Assembly: GCA_963749675.1 (NCBI GenBank)
Contig: CAVVNT010000006.1
Location: forward strand, 1-64,000
From: Roseitranquillus sp963749675
GTDB taxonomy: Bacteria; Pseudomonadota; Alphaproteobacteria; Rhodobacterales; Rhodobacteraceae
Length of the DNA: 64,000 nucleotides
Direction of reading: 5' to 3'
Below, in pieces: positions 53,759 to 61,537 of the stretch. The translations under genes and the position numbers were made by a program. Position 1 is the first letter of the stretch. Each line of letters starts with the position of its first letter. The notes beneath the pieces were generated by a model, which saw only the letters and a list, made by a program, of their open reading frames with translations, was not told the origin of the DNA and made no database searches.

Positions 53759-55050
53759 CGCAGCGCCAGCGTGACCGCGCGAACCACGTTCAGCACCATC
53801 AGCGAGGCCCACAGGCCGTGATTGCCGAACGCCGGCACGAGCGCGGCCAGCACGACGACATAGATCGCGACGCTCAGGAGCATGGCGTTGCGCATCGCTC
53901 GCGTCTCGGTCGCGCCAATGAAGATGCCGTCGAGCATCCATGAGCCGATCCCGATCAGTGGTGCTGCCATCACCCACGGCATGAACTCTCTCGCGGCGAG
54001 GCGGACTTCGGACGCAGTCGTCATGACGTCGATGACAAGCGGCCCGGCGAGCAGAAAGAACAACGAGAGTGGAACCGACAAGCCTACGCCCCACCCGCTC
54101 GACATGATCGCCGCCCGCCTCAGGCGCGGTCGGTCGCGAGCGCCCATGGCGCCGCCGACCAGCGCCTCGGCCGCGAAGGCGAAACCGTCCAGCGCGAAGG
54201 CGGTGATCTGCAGGAACTGCAGCAGCACTTGGTTCGCCGCGAGGTTCACGTCGCCTCGACCGGCTCCGAGGAACAGGAACGTGGTGAATGCCGCCTGCAG
54301 CAGGACCGAGCGGACCATGATGTCGCCATTGACCTGTGCCATGCGCGCGATGCGGACGCGGTCGAAAATGCGGCTCCATTCGCGCCACGCCGTCCCGCGG
54401 AACGCGGCGCGGCAGAGCCAGAGGCCCATGACCAGACCGCTCCACTCGGCGATCAGGGTCGCGATTGCCACGCCCTCCACCCCCCAGCCCAGGCCGAGCA
54501 CAAACCACAGGTCGAGGACGACGTTCAGGCCATTCATCCAGACCTGGAGGAGCAGCACGCCGCGTGTGCGTTCAAGCGCTATCAGCCAACCGGTAACGGC
54601 GTAGATTGCGATCGCCGCAGGCGCGCCCCAGATCCGGATCGCGAGGTAGCCGCGCGCCAGCGCCTCGACCTCGTCCGAGGCAGGAGCGAGCTGAAACGCG
54701 CCCCAAAAAATCAGCGCCTGGAACAGGATGAAGACGGCGCCGCCGGCCGCGCCGAGGATCAACGCGCGCATCAGCAACGCCCCGGTCTCTGCGAGATCCC
54801 CTGCCCCGCGGGCCTGCGCAACCATGCCGGTCGTGCCCATGCGCAGGAACCCGAACACCCAGTAGATCGCCGAGAGGATCACCGCGCCGATGCCGACGGC
54901 GCCGATCGGGGCCGCCTCTCCCAGTTGGCCGACGACGCCGGTGTCGACCGCGCCGAGGATCGGGATCGTGGCGTTCGACAGCACAATCGGCAGTGCGATG
55001 GCGAGGACGCGGCGGTGCGTGATCCGCCCGCCCGACGCCGCTTCAGTCAC
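53728..55050 (-). CDS. MATE-family efflux transporter (DinF-like)
   Basis: 440 residues with twelve hydrophobic segments. MATE signatures include VLAIALPIVLSNATIPILGA, VDTGVVGQLGEAAPIGAVGI, FGFLRMGTTGMVAQARGAGD and FALDGFAFAAEALVGGAMGA, closest to the DinF group. It exports organic cations or drugs using an ion gradient. Its start overlaps the thioesterase stop by 8 bases, so the three minus-strand genes to 55950 form one operon. Confidence 0.92.
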   Translation of the reverse strand: MTEAASGGRITHRRVLAIALPIVLSNATIPILGAVDTGVVGQLGEAAPIGAVGIGAVILSAIYWVFGFLRMGTTGMVAQARGAGDLAETGALLMRALILGAAGGAVFILFQALIFWGAFQLAPASDEVEALARGYLAIRIWGAPAAIAIYAVTGWLIALERTRGVLLLQVWMNGLNVVLDLWFVLGLGWGVEGVAIATLIAEWSGLVMGLWLCRAAFRGTAWREWSRIFDRVRIARMAQVNGDIMVRSVLLQAAFTTFLFLGAGRGDVNLAANQVLLQFLQITAFALDGFAFAAEALVGGAMGARDRPRLRRAAIMSSGWGVGLSVPLSLFFLLAGPLVIDVMTTASEVRLAAREFMPWVMAAPLIGIGSWMLDGIFIGATETRAMRNAMLLSVAIYVVVLAALVPAFGNHGLWASLMVLNVVRAVTLALRYPALEARAA

Positions 55051-55537
55051 CTTTGGTCGGCATCAGGAAGTGCCCGGTCGCCTGCGCAAAAAGGCGGGCG
55101 CGGTTGTCCTGCCAAGCCTCGACGTGAACCGAGGCGTAGCGACGACCCGACCGGTTGATCCGCGCCCGGGCGTAGGCGTCGCGCGGCAGGCCGGAGCGCA
55201 GGTAGTCGACCGTGAAGTCGATCGTCTTGGGCATGGCGACCGGGCCGGGATGCTCCGCGTCGACGGCGCCCGATTCCACATCGGACCAGAGTGAGGACCA
55301 GGCGAGCTCGATCACAGCCGTCATCTCGAGGAATGCCGCGGTCACCCCACCGTGGAGCGCCGGCAGAAACGGGTTGCCTATGAGCTTGTCGTCGAAGCCG
55401 AGTACGGCGGTGAGCTCGTCGCCGCGCCGGTCGAAGCGGATACCGAGCCAGCGGGCGTAGGGCACGCCGTCGGTCAGCGCGGTGAGCGCGGCGTCGCGCC
55501 GTTGCTTGACGACCTGAACGGGCTCCGGGCGCTTCAT
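55043..55537 (-). CDS. PaaI-family thioesterase (hotdog fold), second of pair
   Basis: 164 residues from ATG 55537, which overlaps the previous stop as ATGA. Hotdog features: VPYARWLGIRFDRRGDELTA, NPFLPALHGGVTAAFLEMTA with HGG at the active-site helix, and IDFTVDYLRSGLPRDAYARA. It hydrolyses acyl-CoA thioesters; the acyl group is unknown. The paired copy upstream differs clearly in sequence. Confidence 0.88.
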   Translation of the reverse strand: MKRPEPVQVVKQRRDAALTALTDGVPYARWLGIRFDRRGDELTAVLGFDDKLIGNPFLPALHGGVTAAFLEMTAVIELAWSSLWSDVESGAVDAEHPGPVAMPKTIDFTVDYLRSGLPRDAYARARINRSGRRYASVHVEAWQDNRARLFAQATGHFLMPTKGD

Positions 55538-55950
55538 CGTTCCACCGTGAAGGCGCCCGCGGCGGTGGCAATCGGCCGCTCGTCGTCGTCCCACGCCACC
55601 GCGCGGACGAAGGCGACGCCGCGAGTCATGTGGTAGCAGGTCGCGCGCGCCCGAACCGCCTGACCAGGCGTCGCGCCGCGCATGTAGTCGATCCGGAGAT
55701 CGAGCGTCGCGGTTCCCGAGACGGCATCGGAGTGCGACATCACCGCCGCGCCGCCACAGGTGTCCATGAGGGCGGACACCGCCCCTCCGGCGATCACGCC
55801 GGTCGAGGGATCGCCCACCAGCTCCTCCCGGTACGGCATCCGCGCCTCCGCGGTGCCGTCGCCGACGGTCACCAATTCCATTCCCAGGGAGCTGGAATGC
55901 GGGATCGCCTCGATGAATTGCCGGGCGAGCTCTGACTTGCGGTCGGTCAT
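55534..55950 (-). CDS. PaaI-family thioesterase (hotdog fold), first of pair
   Basis: 138 residues from MTDRKSELARQFIEAIPHSS. Hotdog features: LGMELVTVGDGTAEARMPYR, STGVIAGGAVSALMDTCGGA (the active-site helix with Gly-Gly and Asp), and LRIDYMRGATPGQAVRARAT. The gene heads an operon with a second thioesterase and a MATE exporter. ATG 55950 preferred; ATG 55971 is possible. Confidence 0.88.
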   Translation of the reverse strand: MTDRKSELARQFIEAIPHSSSLGMELVTVGDGTAEARMPYREELVGDPSTGVIAGGAVSALMDTCGGAAVMSHSDAVSGTATLDLRIDYMRGATPGQAVRARATCYHMTRGVAFVRAVAWDDDERPIATAAGAFTVER

Positions 55951-56052
55951 GCGTCTGTCTTCGCCGTACACTCAGGCGGGCACAAGGCCGATTTGGCCTC
56001 GCGTCCCGCCGGTGCTAGGTTGCGGAAAAATCCGGCACGAGCGGACGCGATC

Positions 56053-56418
56053 ATGGCGGAACGCCTCAACTTCAAGGAAATGTGCGCGCGGTTCGAGGTC
56101 ACGCCGAGGACGCTGCGCTACTACGAGTACATCGAGCTGCTTCGCCCCGAGAAGGCCGGGCGTGCGCGCCACTACGGCCCGCGCGAGGTTGCGCGGATGA
56201 AGCTGATCCTGCGGGGCCGCCGCTTCGGCTTCAGCCTGGAAGAAATCCGGCAGTGGCTGGACATCTACGATCGACAGGGCACGAACGCGCAGATGCGCGC
56301 TTGGATCGAACTCGCCGACCGTCAGCTGGGCGTGCTCGGCAAGGAGCGCGAGGAGCTCGACGTCGCCATCGAAGACCTGAGAAAGCTTAGGGACGACGTC
56401 GCGAAGACCTTGGGCTGA
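56053..56418 (+). CDS. MerR-family transcriptional regulator, first of pair
   Basis: 121 residues: MAERLNFKEMCARFEVTPRT, LRYYEYIELLRPEKAGRARH, then LILRGRRFGFSLEEIRQWLD and a coiled coil (RQLGVLGKEREELDVAIEDL). The winged-helix and dimer helix are complete; no cysteine sensor is seen. In Rhodobacteraceae, MerR pairs of this form lie before beta-oxidation or branched-chain catabolic genes. It probably controls the cluster that starts at 57009. Confidence 0.88.
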   Translation: MAERLNFKEMCARFEVTPRTLRYYEYIELLRPEKAGRARHYGPREVARMKLILRGRRFGFSLEEIRQWLDIYDRQGTNAQMRAWIELADRQLGVLGKEREELDVAIEDLRKLRDDVAKTLG

Positions 56419-56487
56419 CGCAACGTGCAGTCGGAAAGTTGCGGACCGAAGGCGCCTGGATTTCCACACATTTCGCGCGGACCAGAG

Positions 56488-56511
56488 TGACGTAACGTTC
56501 CACGCACGTCA
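56488..56511. promoter_or_regulatory. inverted repeat between the two MerR genes, candidate operator
   Basis: TGACGT (56488-56493) and ACGTCA (56506-56511) form a perfect 6-bp inverted repeat 12 bases apart, 78 bases before the second MerR gene. MerR regulators bind such dyads in promoters. AACGTT also lies in the spacer. The role is inferred from position. Confidence 0.35.
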
Positions 56512-56588
56512 ACTTACGCACCGCTTGAGAGAGCGTCATTGAATCGTCATCTGGCCGTGCGCAGAGAACAATTAGCTGGGAAGTTTCG

Positions 56589-56987
56589 ATGACTGATGCG
56601 CTCATGACGATTCGCCAGATGTGCGACGCCTACGACGTGACGCCGCGGACCCTCCGCTTCTATGAAAGCAAGGAGCTGCTGTCCCCGATCCGCCAGGGCC
56701 AGAAGCGGCTCTACACACATCGCGACCGTGCACGGTTGACGCTGATCCTTCGCGGCAAACGCTTCGGCTTCAGCCTCGAGGACATCCGGCAGCTGCTCGA
56801 CCTCTATGACGGCGGCCGCGGGCGCGAAGAGCAGCTGGTCCGCACCGTCGAAGCCGCACATGGCCGTCTGACGGCGATGGAAGCAGAGCGCAAGGAACTC
56901 GACACCGCGATCGCTGAGCTCACGTCGCAGATCTCGGGCGCCGAGCAGATGCTGAACGAGATGCGGACCCCGCAAGCCGCGGAATAA
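56589..56987 (+). CDS. MerR-family transcriptional regulator, second of pair
   Basis: 132 residues: MTDALMTIRQMCDAYDVTPR, TLRFYESKELLSPIRQGQKR, LILRGKRFGFSLEDIRQLLD, and a coiled coil (LTAMEAERKELDTAIAELTS). It is similar to the first MerR protein over the whole length. It lies 21 bases before the acyl-CoA dehydrogenase gene on the same strand and is likely co-transcribed with it. Confidence 0.9.
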   Translation: MTDALMTIRQMCDAYDVTPRTLRFYESKELLSPIRQGQKRLYTHRDRARLTLILRGKRFGFSLEDIRQLLDLYDGGRGREEQLVRTVEAAHGRLTAMEAERKELDTAIAELTSQISGAEQMLNEMRTPQAAE

Positions 56988-57008
56988 CCAGCACCAGGGG
57001 GATACACG

Positions 57009-58787
57009 ATGCCGAGCTACGACCCGCCCGTGAAGGACATGCAGTTCATCCTGCACGACGTCCTGAAGATCTCAGAGAGTGACGTTCCCGGTTACGACGA
57101 GCTCGACCGCGAGGTCACGGAGGCGATCCTGAGCGAGGCGGGCAAGCTGGCGCGCGACGTGCTGCAGCCCCTGAACCGCGTGGGCGACGCCGAGGGCTGT
57201 CGGCTGGAGAACGGCGTGGTTCGCACCCCGACTGGCTTCAAGGGCGCCTACGAGCAGCTGCGTGCGGGCGGCTGGCTGGGTCTCGACCAGGCGGAGGAAT
57301 ACGGCGGACAGGGGATGCCGTACCTGATGTACTCGGCGACGGGCGAGCTCTTCGTCTCGGCCAACATGGCGTTCAACATGTACCAGGGCCTGACCCACGG
57401 TGCGGTCGCGGCTCTTATGGCTCACGGGTCGGAGCAGCAGAAGCAGACGTACCTGCCGCACATGATCGACGGCTCCTGGTCGGGCACGATGAACCTGACC
57501 GAGCCGCAGTGCGGCACCGACCTCGGCCTGATCCGCACCAGGGCGGAGCCGCAGGGCGACGGCACCTTTCGCATTACCGGCCAGAAGATCTGGATCTCGG
57601 CCGGCGAGCACGACCTCACCGACAACATCGTCCACCTCGTCCTCGCCAAGATCCCCGGGGGACCGGAAGGGACCAAGGGCATCTCGCTCTTCCTTGTGCC
57701 GAAGTTCCTCGTGAACGAGGACGGCTCGCTCGGAGACCGCAATGGGGTCTCCTGCGGGGGGCTGGAAGAAAAGATGGGCATCCACGGCAACGCCACCTGC
57801 GTGATGAACTACGACGGCGCGACCGGCTATCTCGTTGGGGAAGCGCACAAAGGCATGCGCGCGATGTTCACCATGATGAACGAGGCGCGGCTGGGCGTCG
57901 GGATGCAGGGGTTCGCGCAGGGCTCCGTCGCCTACCAGAACGCCCTTGCCTTCGCGCAGGATCGTCTGCAGGGCCGTGAGGTCACCGGCGTCGCGGCGCC
58001 GGAGAAGTCGGCCGACCCGATCATCGTTCACCCCGACGTGCGGCGGAACCTGATGGACCAGAAGTCCTTCGTAGAGGGCGCGCGGGCCTTCGTCTTCTGG
58101 GGCTCGACGATGATCGACGAGGCGAGCCGCAAGAACGACGATGATGCCGAGGCGATGATCTCGCTGCTGACGCCCGTCATCAAGGGCTTCCTGACCGACA
58201 AGGGATTCGAAACGACGGTGCTGGCACAGCAGACGCTCGGCGGTTCCGGCTTTACCCGCGAATGGGGGATCGAGCAGTTCGTCCGCGATGCCCGGATCAC
58301 GATGATCTACGAGGGGACGAACGGCATCCAGTCGCTCGACCTCGTGGGCCGCAAGCTCGGACAGAACGGCGGCAAGACGGTGATGGCGTTTTTCGAGATG
58401 GTGAAGACCTTCATTAAGGAGAACGAGAGCGACGCGCGGCTGAAGGCGAATTTTCTCGACCCGCTCAAGAGGGCTTCGAAGGACCTGCAGGCTGCGGCGA
58501 TGTACTTCATGCAGCACGGCGTGAAGGATCCGAACAACGCGCTGGCCGGCAGCTATGACTTCATGCACCTCTTCGGGCACGTCTGCCTCGGCCTGATGTG
58601 GGCGCGGATGGCCAAGGCGGCCTACGCCGCGCTCGACGAAGGCGGCTCTGATACCGAGTTCTTCGAATCGAAGATCGCGACCGGCAGCTACTACATGGCG
58701 CGCCAGCTCCCGGCGACGGGCATGCACCTTGCAAGGGTCCAGAGCGGGGCCGAGCCGGTCATGGCGCTCGAGGCCGCGAACTTCTAA
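57009..58787 (+). CDS. acyl-CoA dehydrogenase, DmdC-like (3-methylmercaptopropionyl-CoA dehydrogenase type)
   Basis: 592 residues, longer than a classic acyl-CoA dehydrogenase because of a C-terminal extra domain. MNLTEPQCGTDLGLIRTRAE and ITGQKIWISAGEHDLTDNIV bind FAD; TLGGSGFTREWGIEQFVRDA and RITMIYEGTNGIQSLDLVGR hold the catalytic Glu435. This form is typical of DmdC in marine Rhodobacteraceae and of related fatty-acyl enzymes; sequence alone does not fix which substrate is used. It heads a beta-oxidation operon. Confidence 0.9.
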   Translation: MPSYDPPVKDMQFILHDVLKISESDVPGYDELDREVTEAILSEAGKLARDVLQPLNRVGDAEGCRLENGVVRTPTGFKGAYEQLRAGGWLGLDQAEEYGGQGMPYLMYSATGELFVSANMAFNMYQGLTHGAVAALMAHGSEQQKQTYLPHMIDGSWSGTMNLTEPQCGTDLGLIRTRAEPQGDGTFRITGQKIWISAGEHDLTDNIVHLVLAKIPGGPEGTKGISLFLVPKFLVNEDGSLGDRNGVSCGGLEEKMGIHGNATCVMNYDGATGYLVGEAHKGMRAMFTMMNEARLGVGMQGFAQGSVAYQNALAFAQDRLQGREVTGVAAPEKSADPIIVHPDVRRNLMDQKSFVEGARAFVFWGSTMIDEASRKNDDDAEAMISLLTPVIKGFLTDKGFETTVLAQQTLGGSGFTREWGIEQFVRDARITMIYEGTNGIQSLDLVGRKLGQNGGKTVMAFFEMVKTFIKENESDARLKANFLDPLKRASKDLQAAAMYFMQHGVKDPNNALAGSYDFMHLFGHVCLGLMWARMAKAAYAALDEGGSDTEFFESKIATGSYYMARQLPATGMHLARVQSGAEPVMALEAANF

Positions 58788-58863
58788 GCACCCGCGTGGC
58801 GGCGGACGTCGCGCGCCGGCAGGCGGGGCCAAACCCGCCGCCCACCAGAACGGGGGAGAGTCG

Positions 58864-59505
58864 ATGAAGCTCTACTGCTTCGGGGAATCGGGCAACGCCT
58901 ACAAGGCGGCGCTGACGCTGGAACTGGCCGGGCTGGACTGGAGCGCGGTGTTCGTCGATTTCTTTCATGGAGCCGCCCGCACGCCGGAGTTCCGAAAGCT
59001 GAATCCGATGGGCGAGGTGCCAGTACTCGTCGACGGGAAGACGGTTCTGACCCAGTCGGGGGTCATCCAGGACTACGTGATCGAGAAGACGGGCAAGTTC
59101 GGCGGCAACGACGCGGCGGAGCGACGCGAAGTCTGGCGCTGGGTCCTCTTCGACAACCATAAGGTGTCGGGGGTCGCCGGCCCACTCCGGTTCAACATGA
59201 ATTTCCTGCCAGCCGAGAAGCGGAATGAGGCGGTCGTGGCTTTCATGGCGATGCGCCTCGGCTCGGCCTTGAAGGTTCTCGACACTGTCCTCTCCGATCG
59301 GGACTGGCTGGTCGGCTCCGGCCCCACGGCCGCCGACTTCTCCTGCTGCGGATACCTGTATTATCCCGAGCCGTTCGGTTTCGAGCGCACCGAACATCCC
59401 GCCATCGATGCCTGGCTCGACCGCATCGCGACGCTGCCCGGCTGGAAACACCCCTATGACCTGATGCCCGGCCGTCCATCGGACCGGGAAGGAGAAACCG
59501 GATGA
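58864..59505 (+). CDS. glutathione S-transferase family protein in beta-oxidation operon
   Basis: 213 residues from ATG 58864 behind GGGGGAGAG. N-terminal thioredoxin fold (MKLYCFGESGNAYKAALTLE, NPMGEVPVLVDGKTVLTQSG) and helical C-terminal domain (DWLVGSGPTAADFSCCGYLY). The stop overlaps the thiolase start as ATGA, so it is translated with beta-oxidation enzymes. Its job there is not known; it could remove reactive acyl or sulfur intermediates. Confidence 0.88.
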   Translation: MKLYCFGESGNAYKAALTLELAGLDWSAVFVDFFHGAARTPEFRKLNPMGEVPVLVDGKTVLTQSGVIQDYVIEKTGKFGGNDAAERREVWRWVLFDNHKVSGVAGPLRFNMNFLPAEKRNEAVVAFMAMRLGSALKVLDTVLSDRDWLVGSGPTAADFSCCGYLYYPEPFGFERTEHPAIDAWLDRIATLPGWKHPYDLMPGRPSDREGETG

Positions 59506-60713
59506 CCGACGCCTACATCTTCGATGCCGTTCGCACACCGCGCGGCCGCGGCCGCAAGGACGGATCGCTGCACGAGGTGACCTCGGTCCGCCTGTCCGCC
59601 CTGACGCTGAACGCGATCAAGGAGCGGAACGGGCTGGAGACCGCGGCGGTGGAGGACGTCATCTGGGGCAACGCAACGCAGGTCGGCGAACAGGGCGGAT
59701 GCCTTGCGCGCACTGCCGTGCTGGCGTCGGACTTCGACGAGCGTGTACCGGGCCTCTCCATCAACCGCTTCTGCGCCAGCGGGCTCGAGGCGGTGAACCT
59801 CGCTGCCAATCAGGTCGCGGCCGGCGCCGGTGAAGCCTACGTCGCGGGCGGCGTCGAGATGATGGGTCGTGTCGCCATGGGATCGGACGGCGCCGCGATC
59901 GCCGTCGACCCCTCGGTCGCGATGAAGAGCTACTTCGTTCCCCAGGGGATCAGCGCCGATATCATCGCGACCGAGTACGGCTTTTCGCGCGACGACGTCG
60001 ACGCCTACGCGGTCGAGAGCCAGAAGCGTGCCGCCAAGGCATGGGCAGATGGCCGCTTCGACCGCAGCATCATTCCCGTCCGTGACGTCAACGGCCTGCC
60101 GATCCTCAACACCGACGAGTACATGCGGCCGCAGACCGACATGCAGTCGCTCGGCGCTCTCAAGCCGTCGTTCAAGGAGATGGGCGAGACGATGCCCGGC
60201 TTCGACAAGATCGCGCTCATGAAGTACCCGCATCTGGAGCGGATCAACCACGTCCACCACGCCGGCAACTCCTCCGGCATCGTCGACGGTGCAGCGGCGG
60301 TACTGATCGGGTCGAAGGCCTTTGGGGAGGCGCACGGCTTGAAGCCGCGCGCCCGGATTCGCGCCAATGCCAAGATCGGTACCGACCCTACGATCATGCT
60401 GACGGGTCCGGTCCCGGCGACCCGCAAGATACTTGCCGAGAGCGGCATGAAGATCGGCGACATCGACCTCTTCGAGGTGAACGAGGCCTTCTCGGCGGTC
60501 GTGCTGCGGTTCATCCAAGCGTTCGACGTCGACCACGGAAAACTCAACCTGAATGGCGGAGCGATTGCCATGGGCCATCCTCTGGGTGCAACCGGCGCTA
60601 TCATCCTCGGCACGCTGCTCGACGAGATGGAGCGGTCGGACCGCGAGACCGGCCTGGCAACGCTCTGCGTCGCGTCCGGCATGGGGGCCGCCACGATCCT
60701 CGAGCGCGTCTGA
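59502..60713 (+). CDS. fadA: acetyl-CoA C-acyltransferase (thiolase)
   Basis: 403 residues. SINRFCASGLEAVNLAANQV contains the acylated Cys91; LFEVNEAFSAVVLRFIQAFD, NGGAIAMGHPLGATGAIILG (His) and CVASGMGAATILERV (second Cys) complete the active site. It cleaves 3-ketoacyl-CoA to acetyl-CoA and a shortened acyl-CoA. It overlaps the GST gene by four bases and precedes the other beta-oxidation genes. Confidence 0.95.
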   Translation: MTDAYIFDAVRTPRGRGRKDGSLHEVTSVRLSALTLNAIKERNGLETAAVEDVIWGNATQVGEQGGCLARTAVLASDFDERVPGLSINRFCASGLEAVNLAANQVAAGAGEAYVAGGVEMMGRVAMGSDGAAIAVDPSVAMKSYFVPQGISADIIATEYGFSRDDVDAYAVESQKRAAKAWADGRFDRSIIPVRDVNGLPILNTDEYMRPQTDMQSLGALKPSFKEMGETMPGFDKIALMKYPHLERINHVHHAGNSSGIVDGAAAVLIGSKAFGEAHGLKPRARIRANAKIGTDPTIMLTGPVPATRKILAESGMKIGDIDLFEVNEAFSAVVLRFIQAFDVDHGKLNLNGGAIAMGHPLGATGAIILGTLLDEMERSDRETGLATLCVASGMGAATILERV

Positions 60714-60829
60714 GATGGCGTTCGCGGACGTGGCAGCGCGCTCCCCAGACGCCGGGGCTTGTAGCGGGCCCGAATACTCGCGAGGATTGTGGCGAGTTGC
60801 GGGCGTTTTCAATCGAAAGAGGAGGCAGG

Positions 60830-61291
60830 TTGGCCTCGATCGTTCACCAGTTCTTCCTGTCCCAGGCCCTCCACCTCAAGGAAGGTCGGATCGATGCGGT
60901 CGCCCGGGCCCATTCGATGCCCCTGGTGGTAGCGCTGCCGGACGCCGATCCGGGGTATGTCGTGCTGTCCTCGCGCGACCGGATCGAGCGGTTCTTCCGG
61001 CTCAAGTACGAGGGCCTGCGCGAGGCCGGCATCTCGTACCTGCGTGTCGCAGTCGCGGAGACGCGGGCGACGGCCGCCGATCGCCTGGACGCCATGGTCG
61101 ACTGGTACTACCTGGAGCCGAGCGGGGCGCGCGCCGGGACGACCACGGCGCGCTACTTTCTCGAGCGGAGGAGCGGCTCGCTCTGCATTCAGATGATCGA
61201 GTTCCAAAAGCTGGCGTTTCCCTCGATCGTCACCTGGTTCCAGTCGGTCGGGCAACCGGCGAACCGTACCGCAAGCAGGCGCATGCACTAG
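60830..61291 (+). CDS. unknown protein within beta-oxidation operon
   Basis: 153 residues starting at TTG 60830, chosen because a strong AGGAGG lies six bases upstream; a TTG 11 codons earlier has no such site. LASIVHQFFLSQALHLKEGR, ERFFRLKYEGLREAGISYLR, ATAADRLDAMVDWYYLEPSG and GTTTARYFLERRSGSLCIQM resemble an NTF2/SnoaL-like small fold, but no family is certain. After its TAG the same frame continues open to 61513 with coding-like codons. Confidence 0.7.
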   Translation: MASIVHQFFLSQALHLKEGRIDAVARAHSMPLVVALPDADPGYVVLSSRDRIERFFRLKYEGLREAGISYLRVAVAETRATAADRLDAMVDWYYLEPSGARAGTTTARYFLERRSGSLCIQMIEFQKLAFPSIVTWFQSVGQPANRTASRRMH

Positions 61292-61513
61292 GCGGACCGA
61301 GGGGAGGCGTATGATGCCGCGGGCATCGAGAACGTCTGCGACCTCGTCAACCGCTCGCAGGCGTCGGGTACGTTCCTCGTGATCGGCAGCCGCGCGCCCG
61401 ACGAGGTCGCCCGTTACCCCGACATCGACCCCGTCTACCATCGCGGAGGCGGCGTCTCCCGCTTCGCACGCCGAGACGGCACCCCCAGTCCAACGCGCCC
61501 CGACGGGGCCTGA
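61292..61513 (+). other. coding-like in-frame extension after the TAG stop
   Basis: These 222 bases are in the same frame as the preceding gene and open to a TGA at about 61511. They have strongly G/C third positions and read YDAAGIENVCDLVNRSQASG, TFLVIGSRAPDEVARYPDID, YHRGGGVSRFARRDG. No ATG, GTG or TTG occurs in frame before GTG 61379, so this looks like the tail of the upstream protein or a decayed gene rather than an independent one. Confidence 0.5.
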
Positions 61514-61537
61514 ACGCTTGCCCGAGAGAGGCCCGAG

